Assembly (NCBI RefSeq): GCF_051201685.1
Contig: NZ_CP179213.1
Coordinates: 744,001-808,000, forward strand
DNA: 64,000 bases
Reading direction: 5' to 3'
From: Luminiphilus sp051201685
Lineage (GTDB): Bacteria > Pseudomonadota > Gammaproteobacteria > Pseudomonadales > Halieaceae
Below are positions 17,778 to 26,011 of the stretch, piece by piece; position 1 is the first letter of the stretch; each line of letters begins with the position of its first letter. The notes under the pieces are model-generated. The model searched no databases. It was not told the origin of the DNA and saw only the letters and a list, made by a program, of their open reading frames with translations. Made by a program: the position numbers and the translations under genes.

Positions 17778-19025
17778 TCAGCCGGCGCTGCTTGAGGGCT
17801 GAAATTTGGGGAGCTTTGCAAACAAGGTTGTCGATACCAACATAAAGGCAGCGGCTAAAAATAATGAGGCAGTGTAGTTATCAGATGCGTCACGCACTGC
17901 GCCGAAAATCACAGGGCCCAAACCGGTTGCGATTAAGAATGCGGCGTATTGTCTTCCGTAAATTTGGCCATAGGCCTGCATGCCAAAGTATCGAGCGACG
18001 AGATAGCCAATCAGATCAACTTCGGCACCTACCGAAAATCCTATGACAAATGCAGCCGGTAGGGCGACAGCTTCCCCCAGTGTTGCCAGCGCCAAAACGC
18101 CCAAAATACAAGCGCCAAGAATAACAATGGCCACCCGGGGAGCAAATGTGCGATCGACAGCAAAACCCACTAGGAGTCTACCCAGTACAACCGCTATACC
18201 AATAACACCGGCTATTTTGGCCGCATCGTTTTGAGTGAAACCGATCTCGAGAAGTACCGGTATGAAATGAATCATCAAGCCGCCAAGGCCTAGGGAGAGG
18301 CAGAAGATCGCGGCCATTATTGTCCAATAGGTACGACTTGCCCTGGCTACTTTGAACGCTTCAGCGGCCACCTTTGCATCGATGTTTACAGGTGTTTTAG
18401 CGCCATTGAGGCGGGACAGAACGATAACGATAACCGCACCCACCACCAAGGTAAACAAGGCCATGGCAAAGTAGGCGCCTCGCCAGCCGAATTCGGCAAC
18501 AGCGCTACTGATCAAAGCCGGCCCAAACGTAGCGGCCACACCGGCCCCCGACAGAGCAATGCCCAAGGCCAGACCTCGTTGCTTATTAAATACGGTATTT
18601 ATTGCACGCGTGTAGGCTAGTGGGGAAGAGGCGCTGCCGAGTATTGCCTGAAGCATTGCCAGCATCACAAAAGTCGTGATCGACTGAACAAATAGCCCCA
18701 GCATTACATAAGCCACTGCTAGGCCCAGTAAAGAAACCATGACGGGTCGCACCAGGCCGTAGCGATCAACGATTAAGCCAATAAAAGGCAGGGCTGCGGC
18801 GAGCGCTAGCGTTGAGCCTAAAATGCCCAAGGACGCCTGGGCCCGCGTCCAACCAAAGTCGGCAACCCAAGCTTCAATAAAGATTCCCTGTGTGTAGAAG
18901 GGTAGTGCCGAGACTCCGACACCGATTCCCACCGCACACACTAGCACCAGGAGCCAATGGCGCGAGAACTCGCTGCCGGCGGTTGTATGATTTAACTCAC
19001 GACTATTTTGATGATCCATTGGCAT
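17778..19025 (-). CDS. MFS transporter (monocarboxylate/oxalate-formate antiporter type)
   Basis: A 415-residue protein with about twelve hydrophobic helices and a charged loop in the middle, the plan of the major facilitator superfamily. The motif between helices 2 and 3 reads GLIVDRYGLVRPV, the family's D-R-x-G signature. Helices 4-5 carry TRAINTVFNKQRGLALGIALSGAG, typical of MCT-like and aromatic/organic acid carriers. The start codon overlaps the stop of the FAH-family gene by one base (TAATG), so the two are translationally coupled. It probably brings in the acid degraded by that enzyme. The organic-acid substrate type is inferred from subfamily resemblance. Confidence 0.87.
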   Translation of the reverse strand: MPMDHQNSRELNHTTAGSEFSRHWLLVLVCAVGIGVGVSALPFYTQGIFIEAWVADFGWTRAQASLGILGSTLALAAALPFIGLIVDRYGLVRPVMVSLLGLAVAYVMLGLFVQSITTFVMLAMLQAILGSASSPLAYTRAINTVFNKQRGLALGIALSGAGVAATFGPALISSAVAEFGWRGAYFAMALFTLVVGAVIVIVLSRLNGAKTPVNIDAKVAAEAFKVARASRTYWTIMAAIFCLSLGLGGLMIHFIPVLLEIGFTQNDAAKIAGVIGIAVVLGRLLVGFAVDRTFAPRVAIVILGACILGVLALATLGEAVALPAAFVIGFSVGAEVDLIGYLVARYFGMQAYGQIYGRQYAAFLIATGLGPVIFGAVRDASDNYTASLFLAAAFMLVSTTLFAKLPKFQPSSSAG

Positions 19026-19981
19026 TATCGCCGAGTCACTTTGTTGGAGATGACGCCAATTTTTTCAATCTCAAGCTCTACAACATCGCCGTCGTTTAAA
19101 AAGCGCAGGTGTTCTAAACCACAGCCAAAACCCACGGTCCCCGAGCCGATGACCTCACCGGGGTAGAGGGTTTCACTCTTGCTGATGTGAGCAATCATGT
19201 CTGAGAACTTCCAGTAAATGGTGCTGCTATTGTTATCGCACCAAGTCTCGCCATTGACCCTAGCTTGCATGCGCAAGTTATAGGGGTCATCTAGCTCATC
19301 CTTGGTGACGATAACGGGTCCAAGAATAATTGAGTCGTCGAAGTCTTTGCTTTTGGCTGGCCCTAGCGGCCCGCCAGACTCTTGCATTTGTGTGTCTCTT
19401 GCCGAGAAGTCGTTGTAAATGGTGTATCCAAATATATGGTCTTCTGCGTTAGCTTTACTAATGTCTTTGCCTTTCTTGCCGATGATGCAGGCCAGTTCGA
19501 GTTCAAAATCCATAACATCTGAATAAGCTGGCCACATCACGTCCTTGCCGCTTTGTGCGACTGAAAAACGGTTTGCTTTGTAATATAGGGGCTGCTGATA
19601 CCAGACTTCGGGCACAGTAAATCTACCGCTTTCTTGCAGTTCACGCTCAGCTTTACTCGGATCATCTGCTGCCATGGCGCTTAGTTTGATGGCGCTTTTA
19701 TACGAATTTTTTAAATGCTCTTCAAAACCCAGGCAGTCTCGAACTTGCGCGGGTAATGGGAGTGGTGCGAGCCACTCCACCTGATCTGAGGGTATTGACG
19801 CGGAACTCGACGCAAGCATTGCAGAGGCGCGATCAAGGGCGGGTTGGCCCGCCTCGATAAAGTGTTGCATAGAAGAAAAAGCGATATCCTGAGGTGCAGC
19901 AACACTCAGATTAAAGACTCCAGTGTCTGTCAAAGCCCCTAGATATTCCGAGCCTTGCTGTTTGAACGTGAGTAATTTCAT
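19025..19981 (-). CDS. Fumarylacetoacetate hydrolase family protein
   Basis: A 318-residue enzyme of the FAH superfamily, whose members hydrolyse C-C bonds of acylpyruvates, decarboxylate oxaloacetate-like acids or hydrate 2-oxo-enoates in aromatic catabolism. The C-terminal domain has the metal-binding pattern: FELELACIIGK (E-x-E), then IYNDFSARDTQ with its Asp, and the Gly-rich GSGTVGFGCGLEHLRFL near the end. It is first in the set FAH-MFS-hydrolase and lies directly downstream of a double-operator promoter. Which of the FAH reactions applies cannot be read from the sequence; a role in breaking down a ring-derived or beta-diketone-like acid is likely. Confidence 0.87.
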   Translation of the reverse strand: MKLLTFKQQGSEYLGALTDTGVFNLSVAAPQDIAFSSMQHFIEAGQPALDRASAMLASSSASIPSDQVEWLAPLPLPAQVRDCLGFEEHLKNSYKSAIKLSAMAADDPSKAERELQESGRFTVPEVWYQQPLYYKANRFSVAQSGKDVMWPAYSDVMDFELELACIIGKKGKDISKANAEDHIFGYTIYNDFSARDTQMQESGGPLGPAKSKDFDDSIILGPVIVTKDELDDPYNLRMQARVNGETWCDNNSSTIYWKFSDMIAHISKSETLYPGEVIGSGTVGFGCGLEHLRFLNDGDVVELEIEKIGVISNKVTRR

Positions 19982-20065
19982 CGCTATATCTCACTTTATT
20001 TTTGGCAGCGTCCGGGAAGTCGTGCGGCCTTGCATATGTTTTATTTTTAGTTAGATGATCTTAAA

Positions 20066-20106
20066 TGACCAGTGGTCAGTATATAAATGACTGTGAGTCA
20101 TTGCAA
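20066..20106 (-). promoter_or_regulatory. Minus-strand promoter with paired TetR-type operators (FAH operon)
   Basis: On the minus strand, TTGCAA (20101-20106) and TATACT (20078-20083) are spaced by 17 bp. Palindrome TGACT-GTG-AGTCA (20088-20100) fills the spacer, and TGACC-AGT-GGTCA (20066-20078) covers the start-site region. The same layout is found at 24696-24737 upstream of the tetR gene, so both probably answer to that regulator. Confidence 0.72.
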
Positions 20107-20206
20107 CGTTGAATTCACAAAACAACGCGAGCCCGTACGGCGACCCCTAGGCTGTCTTCGTGCTTTTAGTCGCCGCTTAAACACAAAAAATTGGGAGTTA
20201 AATACG

Positions 20207-20500
20207 ATGTCCGTTTACATAATTGCTAGATTCAAAATTCATGACCGTAGTGAATACGACACATATTCAGCGGGCTTTGCAGAGGTTTTTAAAAAATTCG
20301 ATGGCAAGATGCTGAGTGTTGATGAAGACCCTATGGTTCTAGCGGGTGACTGGAACGACACAAGGTCAGTCATTATTGAGTTCCCGTCGAAGGAATCTGC
20401 TTTGGCCTGGATGACCTCTGATGAATACCAAGCCATAGCCAAGCACCGAAATGCCGGAAGTACAGCAAACTCCATCTTGGTAAAGGGTTTAGAGGCCTAA
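20207..20500 (+). CDS. DUF1330 domain protein
   Basis: A 97-residue protein of the DUF1330 family, a small dimeric alpha/beta ferredoxin-like fold: YIIARFKIHDRSEYDTYSAG at the start, VLAGDWNDTRSVIIEFPSKESALAW in the middle. These proteins often sit in aromatic or fatty-acid catabolic clusters, but no reaction is established. The ATG at 20207 has GGGAG 9 nt upstream; a longer frame from 20087 has no support. It is divergent from the FAH operon and shares the region with the double operator (107-141 bp upstream), so it may be controlled by the same TetR. Confidence 0.88.
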   Translation: MSVYIIARFKIHDRSEYDTYSAGFAEVFKKFDGKMLSVDEDPMVLAGDWNDTRSVIIEFPSKESALAWMTSDEYQAIAKHRNAGSTANSILVKGLEA

Positions 20501-20507
20501 AACTTCC

Positions 20508-20546
20508 GAGAGCCTACTTCGGGTTAAAACCTTAATGTGGGCTCTC
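20508..20546. terminator. Hairpin between convergent genes, likely terminator
   Basis: GAGAGCCTAC (20508-20517) pairs with GTGGGCTCTC (20537-20546) over ten positions, one of them a G-T pair. It begins 8 bp after the DUF1330 stop and lies before the 3' end of the convergent AhpD-like gene. There is no long T tail, so its efficiency is uncertain. Confidence 0.55.
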
Positions 20547-20627
20547 AAATAAAACGGGCATGCGCTGGTTAAACGCTGGGCCAGGTGGCTACGCTTGCTC
20601 AGTTATGTGGCGGCAATCGAGCGCTGG

Positions 20628-21215
20628 TTATTCGTGCTTACCCGCCACCCAGCCGTGAGCGGCAAGCTGGTCTGCTGCAAAGCTCTTGGGCGCATCTTCC
20701 AAAGTGGTTGCCATTGTGTCGTTCCAGCGATTCAGAAAACCAAACATTGAAATAACGGCGACAACCTCTACGGCCTGCTTGTCGCTAAAGTATTTTGATA
20801 ATTCAGCCATGTGCTGGGCTTCTACTGCGTTGGGTACCATACCGGCATGCACTGCAACGCGCAGTGCTGCCTTCTCTTGATCCGAAAACAAGTCGCTGCG
20901 CTCAAACTCGAAGATTGCTTGTATTTTCTCAGCGCTGACCGCATTTTTTTGTGCTGACTTTGCCGTGTGTGCTTGGCAATAACGGCATCCCGCTGCGTTA
21001 CTCACCGCAAAGGCGATCATTTGCTTAAGCCCGGGGTCTAATTCGCCGCCGTTCAAAATCGTCGCCCCAAGACCGCCAAAGGCCTGCGTGAGCTCGGGCC
21101 AATGGGCCATGGTCATCATGGCTGTTGGCAGAAAGCCCATCGAGGCTTCGACCATTTGCAGCATTGGCGCTAAATCCGGCACGTCTTCGCGCTGCTTGGG
21201 AGTGATGTGTGTCAT
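20628..21215 (-). CDS. Carboxymuconolactone decarboxylase/AhpD-like family protein
   Basis: A 195-residue all-helical protein of the AhpD/CMD superfamily. The redox motif is C-R-Y-C-Q-A-H (in AGCRYCQAHTAKSAQ), the CxxCxxxH signature of AhpD-type alkylhydroperoxidases, and a second region (HMAELSKYFSDKQAVEVV) follows the peroxidase-related subfamily. It probably detoxifies organic peroxides, or acts as a small redox partner. The start is the ATG at 21213-21215 with GAGGAT 6 nt upstream, in preference to a TTG six codons earlier. It is last of four minus-strand genes tetR-ALDH-MDR-AhpD and so probably under the same promoter. Confidence 0.85.
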   Translation of the reverse strand: MTHITPKQREDVPDLAPMLQMVEASMGFLPTAMMTMAHWPELTQAFGGLGATILNGGELDPGLKQMIAFAVSNAAGCRYCQAHTAKSAQKNAVSAEKIQAIFEFERSDLFSDQEKAALRVAVHAGMVPNAVEAQHMAELSKYFSDKQAVEVVAVISMFGFLNRWNDTMATTLEDAPKSFAADQLAAHGWVAGKHE

Positions 21216-21242
21216 AGCTATCCTCGTGATCAATGTCGCAAA

Positions 21243-22250
21243 CTAAATTTTGAGTAGCTGCTTGCCAAGGTTTTGCCCGTTGTAAAGGCGCTGTAAAGTG
21301 GCAGGGATATTATCAAAGCCTTCCTGTAGGTCGATTTGATAAACCAAGTCCCCTGAAGCTACCCACGCCATTAAATCTTGAATAGCCTCCATGGCCCGCG
21401 GCATGTAATCCAAAATCACGAATCCTTCCATGCGCGCTCGGTTGATGGTGAGATTCGACAAGTTTGAAGGACCGGGAATTGGCGCTGTCGCGTTGTAGCC
21501 AGAGATACTCCCACACAAAACAATCCGTGAACGCAGATTCACGTGGTCTATGGCTGCCTCAAGAATCGGCCCACCCACGTTGTCGAAGAATACATCCCAC
21601 TTGTCGGGACAGTGCTGGGCAATTTGCGCGCTGACATCTTCATTCTTGTAGTCGATGACGGCGTCGAAGCCGGCAGTTTCTTTTAACCACCGACATTTAT
21701 CGGGACCGCCAGCGATGCCAACGACACGGCAACCTTTTATTTTCGCTATTTGACCCACAAAAGAGCCGGTAGAACCTGCAGCGCCGGAAACCAAAACGGT
21801 ATCGCCGGCTTTCGGTTGGCCGATCTCCAGCAGTCCAAAATAGGCCGTAAGCCCAGTAATACCCAGCACAGACAACATCATTTCAGGCGACACGCCTGAC
21901 GGCAACTTAACCAAACCCATGGGGCCTTCGCCGGGAGCCGCAACGACATAATCTTGCCAATACCCCGTGGTTTGCACGAGGTCGCCCACTTGATAGTCGG
22001 CATGTCGCGAATCGACGACCTCGCCGACAGACGCTGCCCGCATAGGTGCGCCAATAGCCACCGGTGGCAGATAAGCCTTACGATCGACCATCCAGTTTCG
22101 CTGGGCAGGATCAAAAGATAAGAACAGATTCTTAACCAACACCTCTTCACTTTTGGGTTCGGGGATTGGGGTTTCGGCGTACTCAAAATTATGCGGGCCA
22201 ACCATGCCTGAAGGTCTTTCCGCGAGTAGCCACTGGCGATTAATAGTCAT
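21243..22250 (-). CDS. NADP-dependent MDR oxidoreductase (CurA/leukotriene B4 dehydrogenase type)
   Basis: A 335-residue zinc-free medium-chain dehydrogenase/reductase. The N-terminus (RQWLLAERPSGMVGPHNFE) and the LSFDPAQRNWM segment are typical of the CurA/YncB and LTB4-dehydrogenase branch, which reduces the double bond of alpha,beta-unsaturated ketones and aldehydes. The nucleotide-binding loop is VSGAAGSTGSFVGQIAK, and WDVFFDNVGGPILEAA follows the family. The ATG has GGGAG upstream. Within the tetR-led set it could reduce an enone or enal intermediate, beside the aldehyde dehydrogenase. The exact substrate is unknown. Confidence 0.9.
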   Translation of the reverse strand: MTINRQWLLAERPSGMVGPHNFEYAETPIPEPKSEEVLVKNLFLSFDPAQRNWMVDRKAYLPPVAIGAPMRAASVGEVVDSRHADYQVGDLVQTTGYWQDYVVAAPGEGPMGLVKLPSGVSPEMMLSVLGITGLTAYFGLLEIGQPKAGDTVLVSGAAGSTGSFVGQIAKIKGCRVVGIAGGPDKCRWLKETAGFDAVIDYKNEDVSAQIAQHCPDKWDVFFDNVGGPILEAAIDHVNLRSRIVLCGSISGYNATAPIPGPSNLSNLTINRARMEGFVILDYMPRAMEAIQDLMAWVASGDLVYQIDLQEGFDNIPATLQRLYNGQNLGKQLLKI

Positions 22251-22423
22251 GATAACGCTCCCGATAATTTGTTCATGTTTGTTGTCCTATTTGTAATTGC
22301 CGGCGATTGTTGGTCAGCCTCTTTGCTGATCTTCCCTGATGGCAAAAAGCCATCGGCTCAATGTCATGCTCTTTAAGCGCTGCCTCAACCGAGCCGCATT
22401 CACTAAATACTTCGGCCTGTGAT

Positions 22424-23884
22424 TTAGATTGCGCCAAGAATTTTGCTGATGTTTTTACGAAATTTTTCGCCGAAGGGCGGGCGTGCACCAATGATGGGTA
22501 AGACATCAATCATGGTTTGACTGTAAATAGCCCGGGGGTGGCTTAGGGTCCTAAATCCTTCAGGGCCGTGATACGCACCCATGCCCGAGGCACCAACACC
22601 TCCGAACGGCAGATCCTCTTGGACGTAGTGCAGCGTAATGTCATTAATGCAAACACCGCCGCTGGGGACGTGACTCAGTAAGTACTCTTGCTCACCTTTA
22701 TCTTTGCCAAAATAGTACATGGCGAGGGGGTTGCGGCGAGGCTCAACCTGATCTGGAACTTCTGTGATGTCGCCATAGGACATAACCGGAAGAATGGGAC
22801 CAAAGATTTCCTCATGCATCACCAGCATGTCTTCATTGACGTTTTGTAAAATGTGCAGAGGCATCCGGCGGTTGTCCTTTGACGCCCGAGTCTGGTCGGC
22901 GCCAACAATCGTAAGCTTGGCCCCTTTGGCCACTGCGTCATCAATGTAGTTTTGCAATCTAGCGAAGTGTCTTTCGTTGATCACCCCCGCGTAGTCTTCA
23001 TTCTCGGTGACGTTTGGATACATTGACTGCGCCTCATGAATTACCCGAGCAACGAGTTGCTCTTCTAGTTCCCGTGGCACAAGAACGTAGTCGGGGGACA
23101 GACATAACTGGCCGCCATTTAAAAACTTACTGAATGTCAGGCGGGTTCCTGCAAGCTCAAGATTTGCGCTACGGCCAATAATAACCGGTGACTTGCCGCC
23201 AAGCTCGAGCGTAACTGGCACCAGATTTTTTGACGCGGCTTGCATGATCTGTGCGCCTACTCGTGTCGATCCCGTAAAGAGAAGGTGGTCGAAGGGCAGC
23301 TCCGCAAATTGCTGACTAATTTCTGCCCCCCCAGTAACAACTGCGACCTCGTCCTTTGAGAAATATTTGGGAACAATCTCGGCAAACAAGGCTGCTGTTT
23401 CAGGAACAAATTCCGACGGTTTCAATAATGCTCGGTTACCTGCCGCTAGTGCGCTGGTCAAAGGTGCAACGGTTAAACCGAAAGGAAGGTTCCAGGGAGA
23501 AATGATGCCAACAACGCCTTTTGGAAAATGCCTGACCTGGCCTTTCCCTCCCAGAAAATTCATGGGTTTGTTGGTTTTTCGCTTTTCAGGCTTCATCCAT
23601 GCTTTTAAGTGCTTAATGGAATAGTCAATAGCTTCTACTTTTGAACCGAACTCTGAAAATAAACTGAATTCGTATGACCGTGCACCGTTAAACTCGCGTT
23701 TGGTAGTGTTGGCGAACTCCACTTTGTTTTCCAAGATCAGCGCTTTGAGTCGCTTAAGGCGGTCTATTCGTGTGGCATAGGTGACCTCACCTTCAGCACG
23801 GAATTTGCTTCGCTGCAGTTTGATCAATGCGTCTAGATCTTGTGTGTCCAATCCGGTGACGTTGTGGTGTTCAGCTGCGCCCAT
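22424..23884 (-). CDS. Aldehyde dehydrogenase, coniferyl-aldehyde dehydrogenase type
   Basis: A 486-residue NAD(P)-dependent aldehyde dehydrogenase. The catalytic Cys is near residue 261 (NGGQLCLSPDYVLVP) and the general-base Glu near 227 (VTLELGGKSP). The coenzyme loop is FTGSTRVG. The sequence NGGQLCLSPDY and the C-terminal membrane-prone tail fit the class 3-like CalB/coniferyl aldehyde dehydrogenase branch, which oxidises aromatic or long-chain aldehydes to acids. The ATG is preceded by GGAGA. It follows tetR by 74 bp on the same strand and is likely in its autoregulated operon. The aldehyde could be an aryl or fatty aldehyde; the gene context (MDR reductase, FAH) does not decide. Confidence 0.9.
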   Translation of the reverse strand: MGAAEHHNVTGLDTQDLDALIKLQRSKFRAEGEVTYATRIDRLKRLKALILENKVEFANTTKREFNGARSYEFSLFSEFGSKVEAIDYSIKHLKAWMKPEKRKTNKPMNFLGGKGQVRHFPKGVVGIISPWNLPFGLTVAPLTSALAAGNRALLKPSEFVPETAALFAEIVPKYFSKDEVAVVTGGAEISQQFAELPFDHLLFTGSTRVGAQIMQAASKNLVPVTLELGGKSPVIIGRSANLELAGTRLTFSKFLNGGQLCLSPDYVLVPRELEEQLVARVIHEAQSMYPNVTENEDYAGVINERHFARLQNYIDDAVAKGAKLTIVGADQTRASKDNRRMPLHILQNVNEDMLVMHEEIFGPILPVMSYGDITEVPDQVEPRRNPLAMYYFGKDKGEQEYLLSHVPSGGVCINDITLHYVQEDLPFGGVGASGMGAYHGPEGFRTLSHPRAIYSQTMIDVLPIIGARPPFGEKFRKNISKILGAI

Positions 23885-23958
23885 GGTTTTTCTCCGAGGT
23901 TGATCTGTCTGTTTTCTATTGAGTGATTCGTTTTTATTTACCGGCGAATTTGATTTGA

Positions 23959-24627
23959 TCAGACGCCGGAAATGCCCTCTGCACGTATGCCTTCAATGAT
24001 GCGTGCTGCGTTTTTGATGAAGATTGGTTCTGATGAAAAACTGGTAATTAGGTGCTGCACATCCGCAGGCAGGTCTTCGTTATCGAGTGCTGGGCTTTGG
24101 TCGGTTTGTGTCGCCCCGATCAGGAGCACCCCCATTGTTTTGACGACCTCTAATGCTTGCGCTGTGCTCAAGCCGAGTGCTGTGGACGTGATTTCTGCAA
24201 CGGTCTCTACCTGATGTATGAACACGCGCTTCGATTCGATGAGCCTGGGAATGGCAACGTTGTGCTCAATGACATGTTCAAGTCTGATGAGTAAAGGTAA
24301 AAACACGCCATCGGCTTGAGTTGTTTTGTAGAGCGACTGGGCATATGCCTCGCTGGTTATCGTGTTGGATAAGGAGCCGATAAAAATTTGGCTCCACCGG
24401 ACCAAGCTTTGCTCATAAAGGGTCAAAAAGAGCTCTTCTCTGGTGTTGAAGTAGAGGTAGAGCGTGCCTTTGGCAACGCCAGACTTCTTGGCGAGCTGAG
24501 CCATAGAGAAAGCCTCATAGCCAACTTCTTTGAAATACATTTCAGCCGTTTCTAGTAGGGCTTGACGCCGCAGCGCTTTTTGTTCGCTGCCTCGCGCCCT
24601 GTGATTTATAGCAACGACTGAATTCAT
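23959..24627 (-). CDS. TetR family regulator of the adjacent catabolic genes
   Basis: A 222-residue TetR-type repressor. HTH: ALLETAEMYFKEVGYEAFSMAQLAKKSGVAKGTLYLYFNTRE in pattern, with GTLYLYF as the recognition-helix end. The helical C-terminal domain would bind a ligand. It is the first gene after the promoter at 24696-24737, which contains two TGACC-N3-GGTCA palindromes, so it probably represses itself together with the aldehyde dehydrogenase, MDR and AhpD-like genes. The near-identical promoter at 20066-20106 suggests it also controls the FAH-MFS-hydrolase set. The ligand is unknown; an aromatic or acyl intermediate is a fair guess. Confidence 0.9.
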   Translation of the reverse strand: MNSVVAINHRARGSEQKALRRQALLETAEMYFKEVGYEAFSMAQLAKKSGVAKGTLYLYFNTREELFLTLYEQSLVRWSQIFIGSLSNTITSEAYAQSLYKTTQADGVFLPLLIRLEHVIEHNVAIPRLIESKRVFIHQVETVAEITSTALGLSTAQALEVVKTMGVLLIGATQTDQSPALDNEDLPADVQHLITSFSSEPIFIKNAARIIEGIRAEGISGV

Positions 24628-24695
24628 GAGTGTCTCTACCCTGCGGTTTCTGGGGTTGCAGTGCCAACCTCGATACGCGCTTCAAAACCATTAAA

Positions 24696-24737
24696 TGACC
24701 ACCGGTCAACTATATAGCTGACCGACGGTCATTACAA
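24696..24737 (-). promoter_or_regulatory. tetR promoter with paired TGACC-N3-GGTCA operators
   Basis: On the minus strand TTGTAA (24732-24737) and TATAGT (24709-24714) are 17 bp apart. TGACC-GAC-GGTCA (24719-24731) lies in the spacer and TGACC-ACC-GGTCA (24696-24708) follows the -10 box. Both palindromes are perfect in their 5-bp arms. The start site would fall about 75 bp before the tetR ATG. Confidence 0.75.
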
Positions 24738-24890
24738 CCGTAGGTGAGATCTTTGACTGGGCTGCGGCGATGGAGGGGGAGGTCTATGGCCCACCGGCAG
24801 GCGCGAGCAGCGAGCAGGGCGTGAGAGGGGCACTATCTCAGGCATTGAACTGCAAACGGCGGAAATGTAAAGCCTGTATGTGTCTTTGTA

Positions 24891-25147
24891 TTGGCAAATT
24901 GCTCCCGTCGGCGCACGCGGTTGACCGCGAATATGCAGTGATGACGGGTTTACACTCAACCGGTTTTCCCGTGCCCAAGACCTATGGCCTCTGCGAAGAC
25001 TCTGCAGTTCTGGGCTCCAAATTCTTGGTTATGAGCCTGGCTGATGGTCGGTCACTATGGAATGGCGCCCTCCCCGGTAGGGAACCTGACGAGCGCCGGG
25101 CAATTTACAATTCGCTGATCGACACCATGGCCGACATGCACCTCAAC
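24891..25147 (+). pseudogene. Fragment of a phosphotransferase (APH-like) gene, direct duplicate
   Basis: These 257 bp match 29660-29916 inside the intact phosphotransferase gene, in the same orientation, without gaps and with seven base differences by my count (about 97% identity). The fragment encodes the ATP-site half of the kinase fold (GKLLPSAHAVDREYAV onward) and ends at DMHLN. It lacks the first 71 and last 200 residues, including the catalytic HGDYRLDN motif, so it cannot be active. Six of the seven differences are at third codon positions and five are silent, so the copy diverged from a gene under selection. The frame continues into unrelated sequence on both sides (24770-25216), which I do not regard as a gene. 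Confidence 0.9.
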
Positions 25148-25181
25148 TACCACAGGGTTCCGCTATTCAGCCCGTCCAAGC

Positions 25182-25988
25182 TTAGTCGGGAGTGTCACAC
25201 TGCGCGTGTCGCCTAATGATCGGTAGTTGTTTTATAAGTGCTGATCCTACTGTGCCCGGAGCGCGTTTGTTTAGCCAAACGAAGAAGCGCTCAGGCCACC
25301 CGATGTGTTCAATCATTTTATTAGTTTTGAGAAAGGCTAAAAATTTCTCAGCCACTATCTCCGGCGAGTCCACTGTGGTCCCCATTTCTGAATTAAGTGC
25401 ATTAACAGCGCTGGAGTTCAGTGCCGTTTGCGTTGCCCGCGGGGCAAAATATCTAACTCGTATGTTCGTATCACCTAATTCTCTTGCTAACGCCTGAGAG
25501 AAACCGCGCAATGCAAATTTAGTGGCGGAGTACGCCGTAAACCCGGGGTAACCGATGACGCCGAAGGTCGAGCCTATGTTAATGATGTCTAACCCTTTGG
25601 ACTCTGGACCTAAATGTTGCAGCACTGCCTGAGTCAGACAAATGGGAGCCGTCACATTAGCTAGGATGAGCTCCTCGATAGTTTCAGGTTGGCACTCGGT
25701 GAACATTCCAAACTGGCTGAGACCGGCATTGTTGATAAGAAGTTTCAAGGGCTCGGCCTTTGTAACGATTGACTCGGCAAGGGCCGTTCGGTCTGCTGTT
25801 TGCGTCAGATCAGCGACAGCCGTGTACACATTGATGCTGAACTGAGAGCTAAGGGTCTTCTGAAGATCGAGTAGCTTATCAGCGCGTCGTCCCGTTAAGA
25901 GTAATGAGAATCCCTCTTTAGCCAATGCACTGGCAAGTGCTTCGCCGATACCTCCAGTTGCGCCCGTTATTACAGCGAGTTGGTTCAT
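25182..25988 (-). CDS. Short-chain dehydrogenase/reductase, last gene of the hemolysin-like cluster
   Basis: A 268-residue classical SDR. Cofactor motif TGATGGIG (residues 8-15), NNAG near 90 and the catalytic YSATK near 157, with a Ser about 13 residues before the Tyr (NIGSTFGVIGYPG). It would oxidise or reduce a hydroxyl/keto group with NAD(P)H. It ends 34 bp before the duplicated phosphotransferase fragment and begins 23 bp downstream of the oxygenase gene, so it closes a four-gene minus-strand operon. The C-terminal segment is longer than in minimal SDRs and contains an amphipathic FFVWLNKRAPG stretch seen in membrane-associated SDRs. The substrate is unknown. Confidence 0.9.
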   Translation of the reverse strand: MNQLAVITGATGGIGEALASALAKEGFSLLLTGRRADKLLDLQKTLSSQFSINVYTAVADLTQTADRTALAESIVTKAEPLKLLINNAGLSQFGMFTECQPETIEELILANVTAPICLTQAVLQHLGPESKGLDIINIGSTFGVIGYPGFTAYSATKFALRGFSQALARELGDTNIRVRYFAPRATQTALNSSAVNALNSEMGTTVDSPEIVAEKFLAFLKTNKMIEHIGWPERFFVWLNKRAPGTVGSALIKQLPIIRRHAQCDTPD

Positions 25989-26011
25989 ATTCAGAGTATC
26001 CCCGTAGCTAA

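Noticed and set aside
24770..25216. 148-codon frame containing the phosphotransferase fragment
   Set aside because: Its ends are unrelated sequence read through the fragment; the catalytic half is missing, so it is called a pseudogene fragment.
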